A stretch of 64,000 bases of DNA from JAYWXI01 sp036016955 (GTDB taxonomy: Bacteria; Bacteroidota; Bacteroidia; Flavobacteriales; Weeksellaceae), in the NCBI RefSeq assembly GCF_036016955.1, contig NZ_JAYWXI010000003.1, positions 1 through 64,000 of the forward strand. The letters are read 5' to 3'. The notes below the pieces were generated by a model that saw only the letters and a program-made list of their open reading frames with translations, had not been told where the DNA came from and made no database searches. The first letter of the stretch is position 1; every line of letters begins with the position of its first letter. The translations under genes and the position numbers were made by a program. Of the stretch, positions 16,941 through 24,909 are shown piece by piece.

Positions 16941-18071
16941 TTAAAGGTTTCCTCGCCGGGCTTGTTCTTTTTCCAAGGCCTCGAATAACGCTTTGAAGTT
17001 ACCGGCTCCGAAGCTTTGGGCTCCGTGGCGTTCGATGATTTCAAAGAACAGAGTGGGGCGATCTTCCACGGGTTTAGTGAAAATTTGCAAAAGATAACCT
17101 TCTTCATCCCGGTCGATAAGGATGCCTAATTCCTGAAGTTTTTTGAGATCTTCGCCAATAGGACCGACGCGGTCGGGAACCATTTCGTAGTAGGCTTGAG
17201 GAGGTGCAGATAGGAACTCGACCCCTCTTTTCTTAAGTTCGGAAACGGTATGAATAATGTCCTTGGTTGCCACAGCAATGTGCTGTACGCCCTCGCCTTC
17301 GTAAAAATCCAAATACTCTTCTACTTGGGATTTTCTTTTGCCTTCAGCGGGTTCGTTGATGGGAAATTTGGCGTAACCATTGCCATTGCTCATGACTTTC
17401 GACATTAATGCCGAATATTCCGTATTAATCTGTGTGTCGTCGAAGCTTAGGATGTTTACAAATCCCATGACATCCTCGTACCACTTTACAACGGGAAGCA
17501 TGCGATTCCAACCGACGTTTCCTACGCAGTGATCCACGTAGAGCAATCCCGTTTCAGTAGGATTGTAATCGCTTTGCCAAGGCTCGAAACCAGGCATAAA
17601 TGCTCCTTTATAGTTCTTCCTTTCCACGAACATATGGACGGTTTCTCCATAGGTGTAGATTCCGCTCATGCGAACCTCACCGTTTTCGTCGGTTAGCGTA
17701 ACAGGTTCCTGATAAGGTTTTGCTCCACGGCGGGTGGTCTCTTCGAAAGCCTTATAGGCATCGTCAACCCAAAGAGCGAGCACTTTAACCCCATCGCCGT
17801 GCTTGCGGACGTGTTCGTTAATGGGAGAATCCGATTTTAGCCCTGTAGTAAGCACCAGGCGGATTTTACCCTGTTGCAATACATAAGACGCCCGATCCCG
17901 AACGCCGGTTTCCGGGCCGGCGTAAGCCAGACTTTGGAATCCAAAAGCTGTTTTGTAGAAGTGAGCTGCTTGTTTGGCATTCCCGACATAGAATTCGATG
18001 TAGTCGGTTCCGTTAATGGGAAGGAAATTTTCGGCCTGCGCTATTTTTTCCGCAAAAGTGAGTGTTGACAT
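16941..18071 (-). CDS. hppD: 4-hydroxyphenylpyruvate dioxygenase
   Basis: A 376-residue non-haem iron enzyme that converts 4-hydroxyphenylpyruvate to homogentisate in tyrosine degradation. It has the two-domain vicinal oxygen chelate fold. The iron ligands are His181 (YVDHCVGNV), His264 (GVQHIAVAT) and Glu344 (FFEIIER), with the usual RPTLFFEII motif near the C-terminus. The start at 18071 gives MSTLTFAEKI. An open frame extends 33 codons further upstream, but that extension is hydrophobic, AT-rich and absent from the family. It works upstream of fahA in this cluster. Confidence 0.95.
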   Translation of the reverse strand: MSTLTFAEKIAQAENFLPINGTDYIEFYVGNAKQAAHFYKTAFGFQSLAYAGPETGVRDRASYVLQQGKIRLVLTTGLKSDSPINEHVRKHGDGVKVLALWVDDAYKAFEETTRRGAKPYQEPVTLTDENGEVRMSGIYTYGETVHMFVERKNYKGAFMPGFEPWQSDYNPTETGLLYVDHCVGNVGWNRMLPVVKWYEDVMGFVNILSFDDTQINTEYSALMSKVMSNGNGYAKFPINEPAEGKRKSQVEEYLDFYEGEGVQHIAVATKDIIHTVSELKKRGVEFLSAPPQAYYEMVPDRVGPIGEDLKKLQELGILIDRDEEGYLLQIFTKPVEDRPTLFFEIIERHGAQSFGAGNFKALFEALEKEQARRGNL

Positions 18072-18312
18072 TTTTATTCTTTTTTTAGATTGAGCCAATA
18101 TAATCAATTTTAGCGAAATGAATTTTAGGATAAACCGAAATTCTTTTTTCAGAGTTTTGATGTACAGCAAAAAAAGAGTTTGTTTTGGGATGAAAAGGAT
18201 AGCTTTGTACGGTAACGTTCGCTATTGAAAGGAAAAGCCAATGTATTGGAAAAAGATGGCTCTTTTCTTAAAAACCGTTTTTTTGAGAATAAACCTATAG
18301 TCCTTTAAAATT

Positions 18313-18861
18313 TCAAGGCTCAAAGCTTTCAAAAGTGCCGTCTTCAAAGAAAAAAACAATACGTTTTATTTTATTTTCCTGATTTTCAGTAGATTGTTTT
18401 ACCGTAGGGGATTCTTTTTCGGCTAATCGCTGAGAATCGTCTATTTTTTCGCTGGCTTGACTAGGAGGGGCTATAGGAGATTCTCGCGAAGTTTCTGAGG
18501 ACTGGGATAAAACTGGAGAGGGAGCCTCTTTTTTGTTTTGAGGGGCCTCTTTCCCAAAATGCTCATCGTCAATAATTGTAAATAAGTCGGGCAGAGGCGA
18601 AGAGGGTTTGGACGTTTCTTCTTTTTCCGAGGTTTGCGTTAGGGGAGGAAGTAGCATGTCGCCCTCTCCGTTAATCAGCCAATCCCATCCGATTTCTGGA
18701 AATTGTTCTTTTACTTTCATCAGAAAATCCAAGGAGGGTTTGTTTCTTCCCGAAGCAATATGGGAAATGGTAGCCCGAGGAACTTCAATGGTATCGGCAA
18801 ACACGGAAGCCGATAAGCCGGAATAAGCAATAATTTGGGTGACTCGTTCGTTAAGACTCAT
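18313..18861 (-). CDS. XRE-family HTH regulator with low-complexity linker
   Basis: A 182-residue protein. Residues 1-65 form a Cro/C1-type helix-turn-helix (VFADTIEVPRATISHIASGR holds the two DNA-contact helices, followed by PSLDFLMKVKEQFP). Residues 70-160 are a Ser/Pro/Glu-rich linker with little structure. The last 19 residues (KIKRIVFFFEDGTFESFEP) look folded and conserved, perhaps an oligomerisation or sensing strand. An inverted repeat overlaps a -7 box just upstream, which suggests that it represses its own gene. The target genes are unknown, but similar motifs occur beside terC and the M14 gene. Confidence 0.8.
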   Translation of the reverse strand: MSLNERVTQIIAYSGLSASVFADTIEVPRATISHIASGRNKPSLDFLMKVKEQFPEIGWDWLINGEGDMLLPPLTQTSEKEETSKPSSPLPDLFTIIDDEHFGKEAPQNKKEAPSPVLSQSSETSRESPIAPPSQASEKIDDSQRLAEKESPTVKQSTENQENKIKRIVFFFEDGTFESFEP

Positions 18862-18875
18862 CGGAAAAAGAATAA

Positions 18876-18895
18876 TTTACATTTACAAATGTAAA
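18876..18895. promoter_or_regulatory. Inverted repeat at the XRE gene promoter, candidate operator
   Basis: TTTACATTTACAAATGTAAA: 9-base arms around AC. The minus strand contains a TACATTTG -7 box at 18893-18886 inside the repeat, 24 bases upstream of the start codon. Related copies are at 18916-18929, 18950-18963, 20375-20388 and 20394-20407. Confidence 0.5.
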
Positions 18896-18960
18896 AATAA
18901 ATAAACGGCCAACAAAATACAAATGTAAAAAAATGAGTCTTTAATATATTTTACAAAAGT

Positions 18961-18987
18961 AAAATCCAGTATTTAATACTGGATTTT
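18961..18987 (-). terminator. Terminator of terC
   Basis: AAAATCCAGTAT, loop TTA, ATACTGGATTTT: a perfect 12-bp stem beginning 30 bases after the terC stop on the minus strand. Confidence 0.8.
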
Positions 18988-19016
18988 AATTTATTATGTG
19001 ATTTACAAATTTATAT

Positions 19017-20108
19017 TTAATGCCTAAGATGATCGTTATTCTCGGGATCGTATTTTAGTTTTCGATCTTTTTTCTTCTCAGGAAAGAGAAGCGAAGCCAG
19101 TACGCTTATGCCCAAAATAGAGACGATAATCAGTAGCGAGTGGGTGGTTTCGAATCCGAAATTAACCAAATAATGATGGAAAACCATTTTAAGCCCGATA
19201 AAGGTTAGTAGAAAGGCCAGTCCTATTTTAAGGAAGCGGAATTTATCAATAATACCTGCTAGAAGAAAGAACATGGACCGAAGCCCAATAATCGCAAATA
19301 TATTTGAGAAAAAGACGATATAAGGGTCTTTGGTTACCGAAAAAATAGCGGGAATACTATCCACGGCAAAGATTAAATCGGTGGCTTCAATGATGAGAAG
19401 AACCAAAAATAAAGGGGTCATTTTTTTCACACCGTCTATACTCACCCAAAACTTTTGCCCGACAAACTGGTTATGCACTTTAAAGTATTTGTTTGCAAAC
19501 TTTACCACGGGATGATTTTCGGTATCAATGCCTTCATCTTGATCTTTGTCGAAAAACATTTTTACTCCCGTAAAGACAAGAAACCCTCCAAAGACGTACA
19601 TAATCCAACTAAATTTAGCTATCAGGGCCGCACCTACGAAAATGAAGATAAAACGCATGACAATCGCGCCGAGAATCCCCCAAAATAAAACCCTATGATA
19701 GTTTTTTTCAGCCACTCCAAATGCAGTAAAAATCAGAATCATAACGAAGATATTGTCCACAGAAAGAGCGTATTCCACAATATAACCGGTAAGGTATTCC
19801 AGCCCTAAATTCTGGTTATAAAGTTTAATGGAGCCTTCCAAGTTATCAGGCATGATTTTGACGGGATGGTGGTGCTTGGCTACAACCTCTTGCAGACGTT
19901 CCATACTATCGATGCCATGAAGAAGGTGGCCATAGGAGAGGAGTAGGAGGTAGAAGCACATGGAAAGTGCAACAACAAAAAAGCTCATGATTCCGGCTTT
20001 TTTCATTGAGACGACGCCACCCGAGCGTTTCCCCAAATTCAAGTCAATGGCAAGGATTACCAAGATAAAGGCGATGAATCCCGCCATAAATAAAAACTCA
20101 CTGCTCAT
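19017..20108 (-). CDS. TerC-family integral membrane protein
   Basis: A 363-residue protein with about nine transmembrane segments. It belongs to the TerC/Alx family, linked to metal (manganese) efflux and tellurite resistance. The family's acidic membrane motifs are visible: ALSVDNIFVMILIF (about residue 115) and IIEATDLIFAVDSIPAIF (about 240). The loop near residues 175-215 is charged (FFDKDQDEGIDTENH), as in other members, and the C-terminus is basic and cytoplasmic. No other ter genes are nearby, so a role in metal homeostasis or metalloprotein loading is more likely than a full tellurite system. A TATCTTTG box lies 20 bases upstream of its start. Confidence 0.9.
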   Translation of the reverse strand: MSSEFLFMAGFIAFILVILAIDLNLGKRSGGVVSMKKAGIMSFFVVALSMCFYLLLLSYGHLLHGIDSMERLQEVVAKHHHPVKIMPDNLEGSIKLYNQNLGLEYLTGYIVEYALSVDNIFVMILIFTAFGVAEKNYHRVLFWGILGAIVMRFIFIFVGAALIAKFSWIMYVFGGFLVFTGVKMFFDKDQDEGIDTENHPVVKFANKYFKVHNQFVGQKFWVSIDGVKKMTPLFLVLLIIEATDLIFAVDSIPAIFSVTKDPYIVFFSNIFAIIGLRSMFFLLAGIIDKFRFLKIGLAFLLTFIGLKMVFHHYLVNFGFETTHSLLIIVSILGISVLASLLFPEKKKDRKLKYDPENNDHLRH

Positions 20109-20127
20109 AAAAGAATATAATATCCTA

Positions 20128-20135
20128 CAAAGATA
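20128..20135 (-). promoter_or_regulatory. -7 promoter box of terC
   Basis: Minus strand TATCTTTG (TAnnTTTG), 20 bases upstream of the terC start codon. Confidence 0.5.
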
Positions 20136-20353
20136 TTCAAAAAAGCAAAACTTTAATAATTCACATTTGTTAAACAGGTTATTTAAAGCAAGTTTTCCAC
20201 TATAATACCGTTTAATTTAAAACTCCATAAACGAGTAAAAAAGCCTATAGATAAAGTTAAAGTTAATTTTATAAATAACTTTACTTAAAAATTTTAAATA
20301 ACTGATTTTAAACTAATTATTAAATAAAATTAAAAATAATTCAATCCACAAAA

Positions 20354-20362
20354 TTATCCACA
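20354..20362 (+). promoter_or_regulatory. Perfect DnaA box
   Basis: TTATCCACA matches the DnaA box consensus TTATNCACA exactly and lies beside a long A/T-only stretch. Confidence 0.5.
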
Positions 20363-20462
20363 GACATTCTGTCATTTACAAATGTTTGATTTTTTTACAA
20401 AAGTTAATTCTTTGTTTTCCTTTAAAAATCGATTAAATTTGAACATTGTAAATTTTTATTTC

Positions 20463-21569
20463 ATGGATGTTGCAGCACTTTACCTTAAAAATCCTAATTT
20501 CCCATACCGCTATATATCGCCTCAGGTTTTGGAAAAATACCTCTGCGAGAATCTCAGCGATTATGTTAGTCCGATAGGCGTCTCCACTTTGGGTAAAACC
20601 ATTTATAGGGGGACTTTCGGAAAGGGGCCGATCAGGGTTTTGGCTTGGTCGCAGATGCATGGAAATGAAAGCAATGCGACGCATGCGATGTTGGATTTGT
20701 GGGAAATGTTTTTGGCGCATCCCGTGTTGAAGGATTCAATTTGGGACAAAATTTCTTTGGATTTTATATTTCAGCTTAACCCGGACGGTTCTGAAGCTTG
20801 GACAAGGCGCAATGCACTGGATATCGATCTTAATCGGGATTTTTTAAAGCGGGCCAGTAAGGAGTTGCCTCTTCTCAAATCGCTGGTGGAAGAAGGAGGG
20901 TATGATTATGGCCTTAACCTTCATGAACAGAGGACGATTTTCAGTACGGACGGAAAACATCCGGCCACACTTTCGTTCTTGGCTCCGTCTGAGGAGGTAA
21001 CCCGGGCGATTACGCCTACCCGAAAGAAAGCCATGGCGGTTATTTCGGCGGTTAGAAAGCGTTTGGAACGATGGATTCCCGATCAGATTGGGCGCTACAG
21101 CGATGAATTTTATCCGAGTTCGACGGGGGATAATTTTACCAAATTGGGACTTCCGACAATTTTGTTTGAGGGAGGGCATTTTTTAGAGGATTATCAGAGG
21201 GAAGGGACGCGTAAATATTATACGTTGGCATTGTATGAGGCTTTGAGGGCGATTGCGGAGCTTAACGGTTCTACGCAAGGTTGGGAAGAATATGCTTCGA
21301 TTCCCAAAAATAAGGAAAGCCATTACGATGTTATCTATCGCAATGTGAAACTTCATACGGATTTTGATTGTGTTTTGGACGTGGCGATTCAGTATAAGGA
21401 AATAATAAAGGAAGGGGATTCCGATATTTCGTTTGTTCCGATTGTAGTGGAAGTTGGGGACTGCAGTCGTAAAAAAGGCTGGAAAGAGGTCGATTGTACG
21501 GGCCGTTTCTTCAAAAGTGCCAATAAATACCCTAAGCTGGATGCTCCGCAGAATTTTGAAATACTTTAG
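20463..21569 (+). CDS. M14-family zinc carboxypeptidase
   Basis: A 368-residue metallopeptidase. The zinc ligands are His66 and Glu69 in QMHGNES and His154 in NLHEQ. The substrate-binding NPDG and RRN motifs are at residues 107-116 (NPDGSEAWTRRN), and the catalytic glutamate is near 236 (ILFEGGH). There is no signal peptide, so it should act in the cytoplasm, perhaps trimming peptides or peptidoglycan fragments. I chose the ATG at 20463, because the upstream 27 codons of open frame are AT-rich and overlap operator-like sequence. It faces a DUF4920 gene across a shared terminator. Confidence 0.88.
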   Translation: MDVAALYLKNPNFPYRYISPQVLEKYLCENLSDYVSPIGVSTLGKTIYRGTFGKGPIRVLAWSQMHGNESNATHAMLDLWEMFLAHPVLKDSIWDKISLDFIFQLNPDGSEAWTRRNALDIDLNRDFLKRASKELPLLKSLVEEGGYDYGLNLHEQRTIFSTDGKHPATLSFLAPSEEVTRAITPTRKKAMAVISAVRKRLERWIPDQIGRYSDEFYPSSTGDNFTKLGLPTILFEGGHFLEDYQREGTRKYYTLALYEALRAIAELNGSTQGWEEYASIPKNKESHYDVIYRNVKLHTDFDCVLDVAIQYKEIIKEGDSDISFVPIVVEVGDCSRKKGWKEVDCTGRFFKSANKYPKLDAPQNFEIL

Positions 21570-21661
21570 ATTTTTAAGTTAAGCGGGGGAATAGGATTTC
21601 GGCTTGAGGTTGCTTGTGCAGTCCGAAAAAGATGACGAATTGCTTTTTTGTTAATAAAACT

Positions 21662-21696
21662 AAACAACGTTTTACGACTTCCGTAGAACGTTGTTT
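21662..21696. terminator. Bidirectional terminator between the M14 and DUF4920 genes
   Basis: AAACAACGTT pairs with AACGTTGTTT, with an inner TACG-ACTTC-CGTA stem, and T runs on both strands. Confidence 0.8.
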
Positions 21697-21712
21697 CTTT
21701 TTGGGGTAAGGG

Positions 21713-22195
21713 TTATGAATTCACGACTTTTACGGCTTCCGCTACAAAACGGATTTCCGGTCGGTCTTTGGTTATGGCGTTTATTTCGGCTGGTGTTTTT
21801 CCGGCGTCTTCGGCGTAATGTTTTAGTTCTTTTGCGGGGACAGTTATTCTTTCGGCGTTACCTTTTAGGATGACGGTTTTTCCGGCGAGATCTTTTGGAA
21901 CGAAATACGCATGGTCTTTGGTTCGGATGAAGAATCGTTCCTGATTGGACGTTAGCAGAGTTAGCCAGCAGCCTTTGGCTTGGCATACTTCTGTGACCTT
22001 GCCTTTTACGGTGATACCGGTAAGTTGTTTTTTACGGTTGAGTTTGTTTTGGACTTGGGTTACGGACAAGGGGCGGTTTCCGAATGTCGTGCTGGCGCCA
22101 TACGATACGGGTTGGGAAACCGGGGTATGGGGTTGCTTTTGAGCGAAACATTGCAGGGCAAGGCTTAAAGCGACTAAGGTAAGGGGCTTTTTCAT
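21713..22195 (-). CDS. Exported DUF4920-domain protein
   Basis: A 160-residue protein with a signal peptide (MKKPLTLVALSLALQCFA, then QKQP). The mature region has an OB-fold-like pattern: TGITVKGKVTEVCQAKGCWLTL with two cysteines near residues 69 and 74, RFFIRTKDHAYFVPKDLAGKTVILKGNA, then a conserved tail. This is the DUF4920 family, common in Bacteroidota, of unknown function. The fold and Cys pair resemble periplasmic nucleic-acid or metal-binding OB domains, but that is only a suggestion. It is a single gene with a likely promoter at 22212-22219. Confidence 0.8.
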   Translation of the reverse strand: MKKPLTLVALSLALQCFAQKQPHTPVSQPVSYGASTTFGNRPLSVTQVQNKLNRKKQLTGITVKGKVTEVCQAKGCWLTLLTSNQERFFIRTKDHAYFVPKDLAGKTVILKGNAERITVPAKELKHYAEDAGKTPAEINAITKDRPEIRFVAEAVKVVNS

Positions 22196-22211
22196 GAGTT
22201 TAAATTTTTAT

Positions 22212-22219
22212 CAAAAATA
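22212..22219 (-). promoter_or_regulatory. -7 promoter box of the DUF4920 gene
   Basis: Minus strand TATTTTTG, 17 bases ahead of the start. A second identical box is at 22222-22229. Confidence 0.45.
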
Positions 22220-22306
22220 ATCAAAAATAAGGAATGAATTTGCCGGAGTAAGAGAAAAGAAGGTTGAAAAATACTTACCTTTACTTTTTAAAGAATAAAA
22301 AAGACG

Positions 22307-23041
22307 ATGAGTGAAATATTACAAACCATTATGCTTTATACCCTTATACCGATTGTGACGTTTGTGGGGGGAGGGATTTTAGCGGCGTACCGCAAGCCGA
22401 GTCCGGCATTTAGGAGTGTTATTCTTCATTTTTCGGCGGGGGTTATTTTCTCTGTGGTGGCGGTGGAGCTCTTGCCTGATATTGTGGAAAAGCACCGGCC
22501 GTTTTATGTGGTTGTGGGTTTTTTGGCGGGTATTTTTTTAATGTTGATGATTAAGAAATTTGCGGATAAAGCCGAGAACAAACAAAAATCTTCGGAGTTG
22601 ATTCCCAAAATTCCCATTGCATTTGTGGTGGCGATAGGAGTGGATATTTTCATTGACGGGCTTTTGCTTGGGATAGGGTTTGCTTCGGGGGCGAAGGCGG
22701 GGATGCTTTTGGCGTTTGCGATTGCTTTGGAGATGTTTTCGATGGGGATGGCGGTGGCTTCGGAGCTTACGGCGGAAGGGATTTCGAAAGGGAAATCGGT
22801 TCGGCATATTGTTTTGCTTTCCAGTTTGTTTATGGTGAGTGCGGTTTTGGGCGGGACGTTATTGCAGAACTTGGGGGATCGGTGGATGGAGCTGGTGCTT
22901 TCTTTTGGACTTTCGGCATTGCTTTATTTGGTAACCGAAGAGCTTTTGGTTAAGGCGCACGAGGAGGAAGATAAGCCTTGGTATACGTTTACTTTTTTTC
23001 TTGGTTTTTTGGTTTTTCTCGTGTTGGGAATGGTGGTGTAG
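22307..23041 (+). CDS. ZIP-family metal transporter, divergent
   Basis: A 244-residue membrane protein with about eight hydrophobic segments and the general pattern of ZIP (zinc/iron) permeases. The segment that normally carries the HNxPEG metal site instead reads VDIFIDGLLLGIGFASG (around residue 110), so two aspartates replace the usual His/Asn/Glu ligands. The following helix has IALEMFSMGMAVASEL, where a glutamate takes the usual His/Glu position. Metal transport is likely, but the metal and the direction are uncertain. It is upstream of dnaX on the same strand with a 115-base gap. Confidence 0.8.
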   Translation: MSEILQTIMLYTLIPIVTFVGGGILAAYRKPSPAFRSVILHFSAGVIFSVVAVELLPDIVEKHRPFYVVVGFLAGIFLMLMIKKFADKAENKQKSSELIPKIPIAFVVAIGVDIFIDGLLLGIGFASGAKAGMLLAFAIALEMFSMGMAVASELTAEGISKGKSVRHIVLLSSLFMVSAVLGGTLLQNLGDRWMELVLSFGLSALLYLVTEELLVKAHEEEDKPWYTFTFFLGFLVFLVLGMVV

Positions 23042-23144
23042 AAAGGCTTGGTCTAAGTGGCTCATTTCCAGTTTTTGAGAAATGAAAACCTTGGGATGGG
23101 GTTCAAAATTTGGTGTAAAGTTTTTTTTTACTCGAAAAAAGAAT

Positions 23145-23152
23145 TACTTTTG
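23145..23152 (+). promoter_or_regulatory. -7-like box immediately before dnaX
   Basis: TACTTTTG ends only four bases before the dnaX ATG at 23157. If used, the message would have almost no leader. It could be fortuitous. Confidence 0.3.
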
Positions 23153-23156
23153 GGGA

Positions 23157-24236
23157 ATGGAAAACTTCATTGTATCCGCGAGAAAATACCGCCCACAGGA
23201 ATTTGATACCGTTGTGGGGCAGTCTCACGTGACCGATACTTTGGAGCATGCGATTGACAACGGGCAGTTGGCTCAGGCGCTTTTGTTTTGCGGCCCACGT
23301 GGGGTTGGCAAGACGACTTGTGCAAGGATTTTGGCTCGGAAAATCAACGAGAAAGACGGTTCGGTTTCCGAGGACGGCTTTGCGTATAACATTTACGAGT
23401 TGGATGCTGCTTCCAATAATGGGGTTGAGCATATCCGGGAACTGACCGATCAGGTGCGTTATGCGCCGCAGGTAGGGAAGTATAAGGTTTATATCATTGA
23501 CGAGGTGCATATGCTTACGGTGCAGGCGTTCAATGCTTTTTTGAAAACCTTGGAAGAGCCGCCTGCGCATGCAATTTTCATTCTTGCGACAACGGAGAAG
23601 CATAAGATTATTCCTACGATTCTTTCCCGTTGCCAGATTTACGATTTTAAGCGGATTACCATTGAGGATATTCAGGCGCATTTGAGGACGATTGCGGATA
23701 AGGAGGGAATTACCTATGAAGACGATGCGCTTTATTTGGTGGCTCAAAAGGCGGACGGGGCGCTGAGGGATGCGCTTTCGATTTTTGATCGTTTGGCGAC
23801 TTTTTCCAAGAAGAACATTACGTTGGCGAAAGCGGCGGAGGTGCTTAATGTTTTGGATTATGACGAATACCTCAGGATTGTGGATTTGGCTAAGGCTCAA
23901 GATATTCCGGGGATGCTTTCGGCTTTTGATGGCATTGTGAAAAAGGGATTCAATCCTCATGTTTTTATTGCGGGGCTGGGGTCTCATTTTCGGGATTTGA
24001 TGATGGCGCAGAATCCTTCGACGCTCGGATTGATTGAGGTCGGCGAGCGGACTAAGGAGAAATTTGCGCAGCAGTCGAAACAATGGTCGGCTCAAGAACT
24101 CATTAATGGGATTGAAATCTGCAACCATGCGGATATTAATTACAAAAATTCCAAAAATCCGAGGCTTACTGTGGAAATTGCTTTGATGCAATTGGCTTCG
24201 TTGTCTTCGGAAGTATCAAAAAAAAAAAATTCTTAA
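23157..24236 (+). CDS. dnaX: DNA polymerase III subunit gamma (dnaX, 0-frame product)
   Basis: The clamp-loader ATPase. The start at 23157 gives MENFIVSARKYRPQEF, the family's N-terminus; 25 open codons upstream are not part of it. The Walker A motif LLFCGPRGVGKTTC is at about residues 38-51 and Walker B with DEVH at about 109-114, followed by sensor motifs ILATTEKHKI and ILSRCQ. The cysteine zinc module found in E. coli gamma/tau is missing, as is usual in Bacteroidota. The 0-frame ends after 359 residues, two codons past a 12-A run, giving a natural gamma-length protein. The tau domain continues in the -1 frame. The two possible explanations are slippage or an indel. Confidence 0.92.
   Translation: MENFIVSARKYRPQEFDTVVGQSHVTDTLEHAIDNGQLAQALLFCGPRGVGKTTCARILARKINEKDGSVSEDGFAYNIYELDAASNNGVEHIRELTDQVRYAPQVGKYKVYIIDEVHMLTVQAFNAFLKTLEEPPAHAIFILATTEKHKIIPTILSRCQIYDFKRITIEDIQAHLRTIADKEGITYEDDALYLVAQKADGALRDALSIFDRLATFSKKNITLAKAAEVLNVLDYDEYLRIVDLAKAQDIPGMLSAFDGIVKKGFNPHVFIAGLGSHFRDLMMAQNPSTLGLIEVGERTKEKFAQQSKQWSAQELINGIEICNHADINYKNSKNPRLTVEIALMQLASLSSEVSKKKNS
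24218..24229 (+). other. Twelve-A slippery tract in dnaX
   Basis: TC followed by 12 A, then TTCTTAA. The 0-frame reads Lys-Lys-Lys-Asn-Ser-stop. Re-reading one A opens a frame that runs without a stop to 24838. A GC-rich hairpin with one bulged A follows (CCTCCGC at 24240-24249 with GCGGAAGG at 24259-24266), as seen after some slippery sites. Confidence 0.7.
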
Positions 24237-24838
24237 TCCATCCTCCGCTTCTTCTTAGGCGGAAGGAATCCGACGGTACACAGACTACGCCATCCGATGC
24301 GGTGGCGAAAGAAACTCCGGTAAAGCCGGAAGCTGCGGTTGCGCCTGCGGCTAAAACGACGGATAAACCTTTGGGGACGGAACGGAAGCCCTCTAAATTC
24401 AGCATTCAGCAAATGTTGAATCAACAGGAGCAAGAGCAGGAGTCGGAGGTTGCGGTTTCGGAGGAGCACTTGCCCAATCATCATTTCAGCGATTCGGATT
24501 TGCAGAACGAGTGGACTTTGTTTTTGAGTAAAATCCGTTCGGACGATATTGTGCTTTATAATGCCATTAGCGGGTTTCGTTTGGTTAAAGTGGATGAAGA
24601 TACCATTCGGATTCATTACCCTTCGGCTTCGGCTAAGGCAGAATTTGAGGCGGTTCAGGGGGATTTTTTCAATCATTTTAAACGCAAGGTTAACCACTAC
24701 CGTTTGAATGTGGATTACCAAATGGATTTTACTTTGAAGCAGGAGATTCTCACGAAACGAAAGCTCTTCAACAAAATGGCGGAAAAAAATCCTTTGCTTT
24801 ACGAGTTGGATGAACTCTTTAAATTTGATTTATCCTAA
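24230..24838 (+). CDS. dnaX: Tau-specific C-terminal part of dnaX in the -1 frame
   Basis: Continuing in the -1 frame after the A tract gives about 203 residues: a basic-hydrophobic start (FLIHPPLLLRRKESDG), an Ala/Pro/Lys linker (about 24280-24400), then a folded domain from LQNEWTLFLSKIRSDD to the end at FKFDLS. This resembles the tau C-terminal domain, which binds the polymerase alpha subunit. Joined through one re-read A, tau would be about 560 residues, a normal length. The segment has no convincing start of its own (a GTG at 24302 would only give the linker), so it should be expressed by frameshifting or by a gene that has one more A. Confidence 0.75.
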   Translation, partial: FLIHPPLLLRRKESDGTQTTPSDAVAKETPVKPEAAVAPAAKTTDKPLGTERKPSKFSIQQMLNQQEQEQESEVAVSEEHLPNHHFSDSDLQNEWTLFLSKIRSDDIVLYNAISGFRLVKVDEDTIRIHYPSASAKAEFEAVQGDFFNHFKRKVNHYRLNVDYQMDFTLKQEILTKRKLFNKMAEKNPLLYELDELFKFDLS

Positions 24839-24885
24839 AAATATTCCTTACTTTGCAACCTTATTTTTTTGAATTTTAATATACT

Positions 24886-24909
24886 AGGAGGCGGTCTTCT
24901 AAGCGACCG
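24886..24909 (+). promoter_or_regulatory. Leader hairpin with AGGAGG ahead of the DAHP synthase gene
   Basis: AGGAGG (24886-24891), unusual in this window, directly precedes a CGGTC/GACCG stem with loop TTCTAAGC (24892-24909). It ends 10 bases before the start codon. A TACTTTG promoter-like box is at 24849-24855. A regulatory leader is possible but weakly supported. Confidence 0.3.

Larger units (their letters stand above)
20109..20462. other. 354-bp very AT-rich divergent gap, replication-origin-like
   Basis: This gap lies between divergent terC and the M14 gene. Bases 20220-20340 are almost pure A/T. Immediately after come a perfect DnaA box (20354-20362), a partial one 12 bases earlier (CAATCCACA, 20342-20350) and a short inverted repeat ACAGA-CAT-TCTGT at 20360-20372. 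Genes to the left run leftward and most genes to the right run rightward for 17 kb. This fits a chromosomal origin but is not proof, since only one perfect box is present. The gap also carries the terC promoter and motifs like the XRE operator. Confidence 0.3.

Noticed and set aside
18072..18170. Thirty-three-codon extension upstream of hppD
   Set aside because: Hydrophobic and AT-rich, not part of the family, and the ATG at 18071 gives the standard N-terminus.
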